NCBI GenBank assembly: GCA_030740295.1
Contig: JASLXP010000749.1
Coordinates: 1 to 13,042 of the forward strand
Source: Planctomycetota bacterium
GTDB lineage: Bacteria; Planctomycetota; PUPC01; JACPCR01
Direction: 5' to 3'
Length of the DNA: 13,042 bases
Both the position numbers and the translations under genes were made by a program. This document shows positions 1 through 6,716 of the stretch, one piece after another. A model generated the notes under the pieces. The model was not told the DNA's origin. It made no database searches and saw only the letters and a list, made by a program, of their open reading frames with translations. The first letter of the stretch is position 1, and every line of letters starts with the position of its first letter.

Positions 1-165
1 GATACGCGTCCCAAGCTGGCTCAATTCCCGCACCGTTTCCGTCGGCTCGATCTGTTCAAGGAATGCCTGCAGCCGTTCGCCTGAGAGTGAGATCTCCTCT
101 GCGTCTGCCCCTGATGTCAGGAGCATCACATGTCCGCAGAAAAAGAATGTTCGGAAGAGTCGCAT
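1..165 (-). CDS. Partial N-terminus of a secreted protein, possibly an M28-type peptidase
   Basis: Read leftwards from the ATG at 165-163, the frame stays open for 55 codons to the window edge. It begins MRLFRTFFFCGHVMLLTSG, a signal peptide with a basic start, hydrophobic core and likely cleavage near ADA (residues 20-22). The mature part reads ERLQAFLEQIEP then VRELSQLGTRI. A helix followed by 'LS.LGTR' resembles the N-terminus of M28 zinc aminopeptidases, where that motif precedes a glycine-rich turn and the catalytic domain. The catalytic residues would lie outside the window, so the family call is only a suggestion. No good ribosome-binding site precedes the ATG, which is common in this kind of genome. 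The plus strand is also open over bases 1-84 (ending FKECLQPFA), but it lacks a start and looks less protein-like. The gene is divergent from the plus-strand cluster. Confidence 0.55.
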   Translation of the reverse strand, partial: MRLFRTFFFCGHVMLLTSGADAEEISLSGERLQAFLEQIEPTETVRELSQLGTRI

Positions 166-472
166 GTCCACAGAAATGCGGTGAATTGGCAGATGAGCAA
201 CGGGATTCAGAAGTGATCGCGCATCCTAGCAGGCGAAACCGAGATTCGGAAACCGAAATCGTCAGAGTGGGAGGATGGAGTGATGGAGGAGTGGAGTGAA
301 ATGTTGGTTTGGCACAGGATGGACCAGTGGCCGGACGAATCGAACGCAGTAGAAAGAGTCCTGCGACAGCACATGCAAGCCTGATTCACAGTGGCCTTTT
401 TGGGAGTGGCAAATCGGCCAATTAGTGGGTTAATCCCGACGCTGTCTCTCGAAAGATTACATCATCCAAAGC
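166..472. other. Intergenic region between divergent genes; no convincing gene
   Basis: I see no coding sequence here: the open frames are rich in Arg, Ser and His, with no domain pattern. The stretch holds two copies of GAAACCGA (235-242 and 249-256) around a small CCGA-GAT-TCGG palindrome (239-249), and a purine-rich GGAGTG/GATGGAG run (265-298). It should carry the promoters for the leftward secreted protein and for the rightward cytochrome fragment or importer cluster. I could not find a convincing -35/-10 pair. Confidence 0.5.
265..298. repeat. Short GGAGTG / GATGGAG low-complexity run
   Basis: About 34 bases made almost entirely of imperfect GGAGTG and GATGGAG words (GAGTGG, GAGGAT, GGAGTGATGGAGGAGTGG). 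It is strongly strand-biased (purine plus T) and non-coding. Such runs are probably slippage products; no function is evident. Confidence 0.5.
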
Positions 473-700
473 ATGCCCATTCGCCGCCTCCTTTTCTTCC
501 ACGCCCTCCTTTGCCTCCCATGCTCAGCCGAAACTTCCACCATGACCTGGGCGGCCGGGCAAAAGCTCATGGGGCGGTACTGCATCGATTGCCATGATGC
601 CGATCTGGCCAAAGGAGATCTCGATCTCGAAAAGCTGACTAAAGCGACCGTTCTTCACGATTACAAGCTCTGGCAGAACCTCCCCGCACTCCAATGGTAA
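473..700 (+). pseudogene. Truncated secreted c-type cytochrome (planctomycete PSCyt1-like) fragment
   Basis: The 75-residue product starts with a signal peptide (MPIRRLLFFHALLCLPCSA, cleavage near residue 19). It then has a haem-binding CIDCH motif at residues 37-41 (C37, C40, H41) and the continuation DADLAKGDLDLEKL. The pattern 'YC..CH.....KG.L.L' is characteristic of the cytochrome domain that opens the very large secreted DUF1553/DUF1592-type proteins of Planctomycetes and Verrucomicrobia. Those proteins usually run to many hundreds of residues and soon show an MPP motif. Here the frame stops right after LWQNLPALQW, where the family normally reads 'LW..V...L..G.MPP'. Neither other plus-strand frame continues the domain before the next gene, 39 bp downstream. 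A remnant cut off by the rearrangement that placed the importer genes here is most likely. A free-standing mini-cytochrome is possible but would lack the usual distal methionine ligand. Confidence 0.7.
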
Positions 701-739
701 GATCGTGAATGGAAGTCATCTGAAGAGATCGGAGTACTA

Positions 740-3439
740 ATGCCGACCCGATACATCATGGCACTCGGGCTGTTCGCTTTGATCGCGCAAGAGGCGGCGA
801 CCGAGCCCGCCCTTCCTGGCGACGATGCCATCCACGCGATCACGATCCACGACCTTCCCCGGCCCGATTCTCCTGAGTATGCATCGTTCCAGGCGTGGCT
901 GGCTAATCACCCGAACGTACGCGCGTCGCGGGTCACACGCTTGAAGATTTCGACGATGGAGCGCGGCAGCCTGATGATGGCCATCGCCGGCGGAACGGCT
1001 CCGGACCTGTTGCGGGTGTATCACCATGAGGCCAAGGCATGGATTCGCAACGGGTTCTTCGAGAGGCTCGATCCTTACATCTATAAGGATACCGATGGCG
1101 ACAACAAGTACACCCACGGCACCGATGAGGTGATCTGGAAACCGCTTCTGCGCATCCCCGATCGCATCCGGGAGGAGTTTCTGCTCGAAGACGGGCACTT
1201 CTACTTCCTGCCACGCTACCAGTGGATTCAGTACATGGTGTTCCGTAAGGACGTTTTCCGCGATGCAGGCGTCGACCCTGAAAAACCGATCCGCACATGG
1301 GATGAACTCCTGCATGTCTGCCGCAAGCTCACCGACCCGAATGCCAGAATTCCAGGCGCGCGCCTGCCACGGGGACGTAAAGGCTTCGGCGTGTTCCCCA
1401 ACGGCTGGATCTGGCAAGGCTACCTCTACGCCTGCGGCGGAAGCTCGATGGTCAATTCCAAGACCTGCCCGGAATGCACGACCACTTCCGAGTTCCCCCA
1501 GGGCGAATGGCAATGGGAGTGTCCCAAGTGTGGGCACGGTCTGAAAGACGTCGAGGGTCGCGAGTCTGCCAGGCTCGACAGCGATGCCGCCAGGCGGGGT
1601 CTGAAGATCTGGCATGACATGGTTTTTGCGCCGTTCACCAAGTGTCCGCACTGCAACGAGCCGGCCGAGCTGGGAGACGGCCGGACGCGCATCGTGCCGG
1701 CCGATGACGCCGAGGCCGAATCACCCACTCGCCGCAAGCTGCCTATCGGGCTCACATGCGCGCACTGCGCCAAACCATTCAGCGTCGAGCGCATGGACCA
1801 GGTCATCGAAGGATGCGCACGCCGCATGGTCGACGAGGACAGAAACTGGCGTGAGGCATGGGTCAACGGCGAGATCGCCATGACCAACTACCACCTGACC
1901 GACTGGATTTCCACGAGCAATGTCGACAGCACGGTGATCGGCGTCATGCCATTTCCCGAGGAGGGCGGAGCCAGCGCGTTTCACTACTACGGCATCTACA
2001 AGGGCAGCCGCAAGCGGCCCGGCGGACAGAAGCGAATCGACATCTGCGCGCGCATGGTGCTCGATTTCTGTGAGCAGTTCTGGATGCCAAAGGACGACCC
2101 GCGCTACCTGAAATACGAAAAGGAAAAAGCACGCCAGTTCGTTAACCGCGGCTTCTACAACGTGGCTACTTACGACGCGCTCGTGGCGGCCGGTCTTCAG
2201 GAGTACGCCAACGAGATCCCCGAAGGCAGCCGAAAGATGCAGCGCATGCTTCACAACCCCGAAAACTACAAATTCCTCCCCATGAGCGAAGGCTACTCGC
2301 GAGTGCAGCAGGAGATCCTCTCCCACGTCCTGTTGAGCCAGCTTTGCTTTACCCGCGATTACGACTTTGACGCCAACCTGAAGCGGGCCAACACCCTTGC
2401 CGATACACAGGTTTTCATGAAGGACGAGATCGTTCAGGCCATGTCCAGGAAGTGGCGGCTGCCCCTGGCCGGTTGTCTGATCCTGTTAACGAGTTTGGCC
2501 GTCTACCTGCTCTACAAGGTAATGTTTAAGGGGCGCGATGCTTACGGTACGCTGCACGAGCGCCGGATCTCGATCATGCGGTGGCTGGGCGCGATCGTGC
2601 TGCTGGTGCCGGCCGTGTTTCTGATCTGCCTGTGGGCCTATTATCCGCTGGTGCGCGGCTCGGTCATGGCCTTCGAGGACGTCAAGGTTATGGGCGGCTC
2701 GGAATTCGTCGGGGTCGAAAACTTCATCAGGGTGGTCTCCAATCCACTGTTCTTTACGGTGATGAAGGCCACGCTGATTTACGTGCTGGCCGTGCTTTCG
2801 CTCGGATTCTTCGTGCCCATTTTTCTGGCCATCCTGCTGAACGAGGCGGGGAGGGGGACGATCGTTTACCGGACGATCTACTATGCCCCGCACCTGTTGG
2901 GCGGGGTGGTGGTGCTTTTTATCTGGCGCATTTTTTATCTGCCCACGGAAGAGGGTTTATTCAATCATTTGCTCAGCCTGATTGGCATGGGGCCAGTGCG
3001 ATGGCTGCAGGATCCATCGATCAACAAGTGGATGCTCGCGCTGCCGGGTATCTGGGCCGGGTCGGGCTCTGCCTGTCTTATTTATCTGGCCGCGCTGAAA
3101 AGCATCGATGAAGAGATGTACGAGGCGGCCGACATCGATGGCGCCGGGCCCCTGCTGAAGGTCTGGAGTGTGACACTGCCGTCTCTCAAGCCACTGATCA
3201 TCATCAATTTCGTGGGCGCGTTCATTGCCGCGTTCCACGGCATGGGCAACGTCCTCGTCCTGACGGGCGGCGCCTACGAGACCAATGTGATCGGTCTGCA
3301 GATCTTCATGGAAGCCTTTGCGTATCTGCGATTCGGTCCGGCAACCGCCTATGCCTGGATTCTCGGCAGCATGTTAATTGGGTTCACCATCTACCAGCTC
3401 GACTTCCTCAAAAAGGTCGAATTCAGGAGGGCCCAATAA
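740..3439 (+). CDS. Solute-binding protein fused to an ABC sugar-type permease (MalF/UgpA-like), with zinc-ribbon inserts
   Basis: Predicted 899-residue importer subunit that joins ligand capture and translocation. Residues 1-20 (RYIMALGLFALIAQEA) look like a signal peptide. Residues about 28-565 are a family-1-type extracellular solute-binding domain: ITIHDLP, then AIAGGTAPDLLRV (the usual 'l.aGt.PDv'), FFERLDPYI and VFRKDVFRDAGVDP with PIRTWDELL. Four CxxC pairs are inserted (C243/C246, C261/C264, C302/C305, C340/C343). An extra membrane helix (574-592) leads to a basic, probably cytoplasmic linker ending RRISIMRW (608-615). A full permease domain follows from about residue 616, with FVGVENFIRV and the EAA loop (E795-A-A-D-I-D-G801 running to LPSLKP) that contacts the ATPase. 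Binding proteins and permeases are normally separate polypeptides, so the fusion is unusual. The start is preceded by GGAG at 731-734, five bases away. The stop shares one base with the next permease's ATG, so the two are translationally coupled. Permease fold is secure; substrate (probably a sugar or polyol) is unknown. Confidence 0.93.
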   Translation: MPTRYIMALGLFALIAQEAATEPALPGDDAIHAITIHDLPRPDSPEYASFQAWLANHPNVRASRVTRLKISTMERGSLMMAIAGGTAPDLLRVYHHEAKAWIRNGFFERLDPYIYKDTDGDNKYTHGTDEVIWKPLLRIPDRIREEFLLEDGHFYFLPRYQWIQYMVFRKDVFRDAGVDPEKPIRTWDELLHVCRKLTDPNARIPGARLPRGRKGFGVFPNGWIWQGYLYACGGSSMVNSKTCPECTTTSEFPQGEWQWECPKCGHGLKDVEGRESARLDSDAARRGLKIWHDMVFAPFTKCPHCNEPAELGDGRTRIVPADDAEAESPTRRKLPIGLTCAHCAKPFSVERMDQVIEGCARRMVDEDRNWREAWVNGEIAMTNYHLTDWISTSNVDSTVIGVMPFPEEGGASAFHYYGIYKGSRKRPGGQKRIDICARMVLDFCEQFWMPKDDPRYLKYEKEKARQFVNRGFYNVATYDALVAAGLQEYANEIPEGSRKMQRMLHNPENYKFLPMSEGYSRVQQEILSHVLLSQLCFTRDYDFDANLKRANTLADTQVFMKDEIVQAMSRKWRLPLAGCLILLTSLAVYLLYKVMFKGRDAYGTLHERRISIMRWLGAIVLLVPAVFLICLWAYYPLVRGSVMAFEDVKVMGGSEFVGVENFIRVVSNPLFFTVMKATLIYVLAVLSLGFFVPIFLAILLNEAGRGTIVYRTIYYAPHLLGGVVVLFIWRIFYLPTEEGLFNHLLSLIGMGPVRWLQDPSINKWMLALPGIWAGSGSACLIYLAALKSIDEEMYEAADIDGAGPLLKVWSVTLPSLKPLIIINFVGAFIAAFHGMGNVLVLTGGAYETNVIGLQIFMEAFAYLRFGPATAYAWILGSMLIGFTIYQLDFLKKVEFRRAQ
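1466..1768 (+). other. Two zinc-ribbon-like modules inside the binding-protein domain
   Basis: This coding segment (residues 243-343 of the fusion) holds four CxxC knuckles: CPEC (243-246), CPKC (261-264), CPHC (302-305) and CAHC (340-343). The first two are separated by 14 residues and form a compact four-cysteine ribbon. The last two are separated by 34 residues with an acidic middle (ADDAEAE). Between the pairs sits GLKIWHDMVFAPF, which looks like the resumed binding-protein helix, so the ribbons appear to interrupt the fold at two loops. Four-cysteine CPxC ribbons usually bind Zn(II) or Fe. They are expected in the cytoplasm, whereas this domain should be outside the membrane. Metal binding is inferred from cysteine spacing only; disulphides are the alternative. 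Confidence 0.75.
3425..3430 (+). promoter_or_regulatory. Strong ribosome-binding site for the second permease
   Basis: A perfect AGGAGG lies eight bases before the ATG at 3439, inside the last codons of the upstream fusion gene. It fixes the start of the second permease. Together with the TAATG stop/start overlap it indicates coupled, roughly equal expression of the two importer halves. Confidence 0.85.
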
Positions 3440-5493
3440 TGCCCATCATCAGTCGCATCGGCAGACGCCAGACCAGCCAGAAGGCCATGTACATCGGCGT
3501 GTACGTGCTGCTGACACTCGGCGCCGTCACGATCATTTATCCACTGCTGATCATGTTGGGGCAGACCACCAGCGACCGATTCGACCTGCGCGACAATGCG
3601 GTCGTGGCCAGCTACCTGAGCGACAGAAACGAGCTGTCCCTGAAGAACATCTTCGCCATGACAAGCAAGCTCGACTTGCTGGCCAGCCGGCACAACCGCA
3701 ACAAGTGGTCGAGCCAGACCAGCATGCGAGACGACGGGGATTTCTCCAAAGATTGCCTGCGGAAGATGGATGAACTGGGACTCTCGATCGGCGCCTGGAA
3801 AAACATCGTCGCCGATCTGAACTCGTACAAGGCCACACTCGATTCCGACGACTTAATCGCCAGAGAGTTCCGCATCGAAGATTTCTACCGCCCGTTCCTG
3901 CGTGAAAAGTACGGACGCAAAGCAGACGAGTTTCGTGCCGTGCTGGAGAAGACAGGACACCTGCCGCGATGGTTCCAGCGGGCCTATCCGGAGAGCGGGC
4001 GGACAGATGCCATCCTTGCCAACCGCGACCGGCTGGGGATGGCCATCATGAACCACGAGCTCCGGAGCGACTACCTGAACTACTACGGCGTCGAACTACA
4101 GAGTACGGCCAACGTGGTTGTTCCGTTCTGGCGTCCGGACTCCTCGGCAAAGAGCCAGATGTGGAGCGAGTTCAAAGCATCCCTTCCGCCCGAGCAGAAA
4201 CTGGTCGTGCCGTCGGATACCTATTGGCACACATATCTGAGGCTCAAGTACCACGAGCGTATCCAGGACTTGAACAAGGCATGGGGCACCGCGCACCAGG
4301 GCTTCTACGAGCTAAAGTTCCCGCACGAGACACCTGCAAATACCACGGTGCTTGATAACTGGCGGGAATTCGTCGTCAAGCGCTGGCCGCGCCGGATGCT
4401 GGCTGTCCCGAAGGAATTTACCCCCGCCTGGCAGGACTACGTGCGAAAGCAACTGGTAAGCAAGGCGGGCGGCGACGAGCAGACGGCCAGGGCCCAGGCA
4501 TCGCAACTCGTCGGAAAGACCATCTCCGCCTGGGACAGCCTGGAACTGCCGCGCACTCGCCCCGATGACGCAACACTGAGCCGGTACTGGTGCGAATTCA
4601 CCGCCTCCGGAATCGTCCCGCCGGAGAAACTGATCCTTGGCGCGCCTGAACCTGGCTTCCGCCAGTTCTTGCGCGTGAAATATGGAAAGACTGAGTCTGA
4701 AGCACTGGCAGCTTTGAACGCGGCGTGGCAGGGAACTTTCGAGAACCTTGACCAGGTGCCGCTGCCCGTGGCCCTGGCCGACTTCGCGCCAGCGCACTTT
4801 GAGCCGGGCTCCGTGCGGCTGAGCTTTCTGACCGAATCATTCGAGCGTGTGTGGGAGTATATGTCCGGTCGCGGCCGCGCAATTCAGAACACCGCCGTCC
4901 TCGTGTTCTTCGCCATCCTCGCTGCGCTGACTATCAACCCGATTGCAGCCTATTCGCTCTCCCGTTTTCCCATGAGGCACACGCAGAAGGTGTTGATCTT
5001 CTTCCTGGCAACCATGGCCTTCCCAGCCGAGGTGGCCATGATTCCCAATTTTCTGCTCCTGCGCGACTTGGGTCTCCTGAACACCTACGCAGCACTGATC
5101 CTGCCGGGCATGGCCAACGGCTACAGCATCTTTCTTCTGAAAGGATTCTTCGATTCCCTGCCTCGCGAACTCTTCGAGGCGGCCGAGATGGACGGCGCAA
5201 GCGAGACCCAGGTGTTCCGTCTGGTGGCCATGCCGCTGGTCAAACCCATCCTGGCATACATGGCTCTGAATGCCTTCGTCTTCGCATACAGCAGCTTTAT
5301 GTGGGCATTTGTGATCTGCCCCGAACAGAAAATGTGGACCCTGATGGTCTGGGTCTATGACTTCCAGATGAATAACCCGGGCAACAACTACATCATGGCT
5401 GCAACCGTCCTCGTCAGCATCCCGCCGCTCTGCGTGTTTCTCGTGGCCAACCGCATTATCATGCGCGGTATTGTGATCCCGTCATTGAAGTAA
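3439..5493 (+). CDS. ABC sugar-type permease (MalG/UgpE-like) with a ~440-residue periplasmic insert
   Basis: 684 residues, against roughly 270-300 for ordinary MalG/UgpE permeases. The first helix (about 17-40, YIGVYVLLTLGAVTIIYPLL) is normal. The chain then leaves the membrane for about 440 residues (41-480) before re-entering at QNTAVLVFFAILAALT (483 onward), after which the canonical permease resumes: NPIAAYSLSRFPMR, FPAEVAMIPNFLLLRDLGLLNTYAALILP, FFDSLPRELFEAAEMDGA with the EAA loop at E580-G586, and a short end at GIVIPSLK. The insert occupies the first periplasmic loop. It is largely helical and hydrophilic, rich in W, R and K, and built from about four divergent ~70-residue repeats. 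Being next to the binding-protein/permease fusion, it very likely forms the heterodimeric channel with it. No ATPase gene follows. The permease core is secure. The insert matches no fold I can name with certainty; substrate handling or docking of the fused binding domain is a guess. Confidence 0.92.
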   Translation: MPIISRIGRRQTSQKAMYIGVYVLLTLGAVTIIYPLLIMLGQTTSDRFDLRDNAVVASYLSDRNELSLKNIFAMTSKLDLLASRHNRNKWSSQTSMRDDGDFSKDCLRKMDELGLSIGAWKNIVADLNSYKATLDSDDLIAREFRIEDFYRPFLREKYGRKADEFRAVLEKTGHLPRWFQRAYPESGRTDAILANRDRLGMAIMNHELRSDYLNYYGVELQSTANVVVPFWRPDSSAKSQMWSEFKASLPPEQKLVVPSDTYWHTYLRLKYHERIQDLNKAWGTAHQGFYELKFPHETPANTTVLDNWREFVVKRWPRRMLAVPKEFTPAWQDYVRKQLVSKAGGDEQTARAQASQLVGKTISAWDSLELPRTRPDDATLSRYWCEFTASGIVPPEKLILGAPEPGFRQFLRVKYGKTESEALAALNAAWQGTFENLDQVPLPVALADFAPAHFEPGSVRLSFLTESFERVWEYMSGRGRAIQNTAVLVFFAILAALTINPIAAYSLSRFPMRHTQKVLIFFLATMAFPAEVAMIPNFLLLRDLGLLNTYAALILPGMANGYSIFLLKGFFDSLPRELFEAAEMDGASETQVFRLVAMPLVKPILAYMALNAFVFAYSSFMWAFVICPEQKMWTLMVWVYDFQMNNPGNNYIMAATVLVSIPPLCVFLVANRIIMRGIVIPSLK
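3886..4767 (+). repeat. Divergent ~70-residue protein repeats in the permease insert
   Basis: Aligning by eye, a core [WYF]xx[YF][LV]Rx[KQ][YL] recurs four times: YRPFLREKYG at residues 150-159, WHTYLRLKY at 263-271, WQDYVRKQL at 331-339 and FRQFLRVKYG at 407-416. The last three are each preceded by a W-x-EF segment (WSEF 242, WREF 308, WCEF 384; spacing 66 and 76 residues) and by a proline/leucine stretch such as PPEQKLVVP or PPEKLIL. Copies two and four continue with LNKAWGT and LNAAWQGT. The DNA copies are diverged, so this is an old duplication. Confidence 0.75.
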
Positions 5494-5621
5494 TGAGATG
5501 AGGAATAAAGTTCTCTTCTTGTCAGAGAGATTCCATGTGGGGCAGGCATCTCGCCCATAGCACGGAACCCGCTCCGCAACGTGCATGATGCTCTGCGCCG
5601 CGACCGCCCTCTCAACAGATC

Positions 5622-6662
5622 ATGAACCCAACAATCAACCAACCCATTCGAATCGGGCTCATCGGCTGCGGAGGAATTGTCCAGGGCAGCCATCTGCCTT
5701 CACACCTTTCCATGCCCGACCTGGTGCAAGTGGCTGCGCTGGCGGATCCTGCAGAGGCAAATCGGGAAACCACCGGGAATGCGTCGTTGGTCTCGCCGCA
5801 GCATCGATTTGAAGATCACCGGGACATGCTCGACAAGTGCGAACTGGATGCGGTTGTCATAGCCACTCCCCATCATCTGCATAAGGAACACGCCATCGAC
5901 GCTGCTCAAGCGGGTGTGGCAGTGCTTTCAGAAAAGCCGATGGGTCTCTCGCTGGACGAAGCGGACGCGATTCTTGAGGCCGTCCGTACCCATCAGGTGA
6001 ATTACACAGTCGTTCACAATTTTCTGTTCTCCCTTCCAATGCAGAGGGCGAAGGAAATTCTCCGTGCCGAAGATGCGGGCCCAGTCTATGGCCGAGCCCA
6101 ATCTCTTTTTTATAAACCTGCCCGACTGCTATCCACCGAGCTCTGGCGCAACCAGGAAAGCGCAGGCGGAGGCTGCCTTAACGACACCGCCTATCACGAT
6201 ATCTACTTGCTCGAGGACCTGATGGGATCGCCGGTGAAGCATGTCGAAGCGCGGGTCCAGTCAAAGTTCCTGGGCATGGACGTCGATGACCTGACGCTGC
6301 TGTTGTTCGAGCACGAAAATGGCGCGGTCTCGACGGTCAGCACCTCGTGGGGTGTTCCGACAATGGATGCAAGCAATTGGTGCGAGGCGCATTCTCAGAC
6401 CGGATCAGTTCGAGTCGTCGCGAGGAGTAAAGAGCTTCATCGATTTTGTCGAGAGGAAAGGAAATGGGAGCAAGTGATAAAAGTTGGCGAAGACGTTCCA
6501 GCGCCAGTCACACAGCACGCGAACTGGTTTGCCGCGACATTTAAAGCCCTGACCCGAGGCTCGGAGATGCCAGTGACCGGGGAGCAGGCCCGCCACAACA
6601 TGGCAATCATCGCTGCCGCCAGGCTGGCCGCGGAAAAGAGAGCTTCAGTGGAGGTGCAGTAA
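5622..6662 (+). CDS. Gfo/Idh/MocA-family NAD(P)-dependent oxidoreductase
   Basis: 346 residues, the normal length for this family of sugar and inositol-type dehydrogenases. The N-terminal Rossmann fold has the dinucleotide motif GLIGCGGI (12-19), an acidic residue after the second strand (ALADP, D42) that favours NAD over NADP, VVIATPHHLH (78-87) and the hallmark EKP (104-106), whose lysine lines the active site. The C-terminal alpha/beta domain carries GGGCLNDTAYHD, with the usual D188-x3-H192 catalytic pair. No signal peptide is present, so it is cytoplasmic, unlike many secreted relatives in PVC bacteria. The ATG at 5622 lacks a clear Shine-Dalgarno sequence but fits the fold start. It lies 128 bp after the permease stop, on the same strand. 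It probably oxidises the imported compound or a derivative; the exact substrate cannot be told from sequence. Confidence 0.93.
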   Translation: MNPTINQPIRIGLIGCGGIVQGSHLPSHLSMPDLVQVAALADPAEANRETTGNASLVSPQHRFEDHRDMLDKCELDAVVIATPHHLHKEHAIDAAQAGVAVLSEKPMGLSLDEADAILEAVRTHQVNYTVVHNFLFSLPMQRAKEILRAEDAGPVYGRAQSLFYKPARLLSTELWRNQESAGGGCLNDTAYHDIYLLEDLMGSPVKHVEARVQSKFLGMDVDDLTLLLFEHENGAVSTVSTSWGVPTMDASNWCEAHSQTGSVRVVARSKELHRFCREERKWEQVIKVGEDVPAPVTQHANWFAATFKALTRGSEMPVTGEQARHNMAIIAAARLAAEKRASVEVQ

Positions 6663-6675
6663 CGGCTTCAGCCGT
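6662..6675. other. Small perfect palindrome after the oxidoreductase stop
   Basis: ACGGCT-TC-AGCCGT starts on the last base of the stop codon. As RNA it would form a five-pair ACGGC/GCCGT stem with a TTCA loop. There is no T-run after it, so it is not a convincing intrinsic terminator. It could be a weak mRNA 3' stabiliser or a trace of a dispersed repeat. Confidence 0.4.
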
Positions 6676-6716
6676 GGTCATTCCAACACTCCACCCCATC
6701 CAACCAAAGGAACTAC

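Noticed and set aside
310..325. A TGGCAC word like the -24 element of a sigma-54 promoter
   Set aside because: The required GC at the -12 position is absent at the correct spacing.
737..1651. A 304-codon minus-strand frame opposite the fusion gene
   Set aside because: It is the antisense shadow of the binding-protein region; composition is that of a GC-rich complementary frame and no domain pattern is visible, while the plus frame has clear family motifs.
5535..5580. TGGGGCAGGCATCTCGCCCAT in the gap before the oxidoreductase as a dispersed repeat or terminator
   Set aside because: It looks like a degraded inverted repeat (GGGC...GCCC), but it has no second copy in the window and no T-run, so neither call can be supported.
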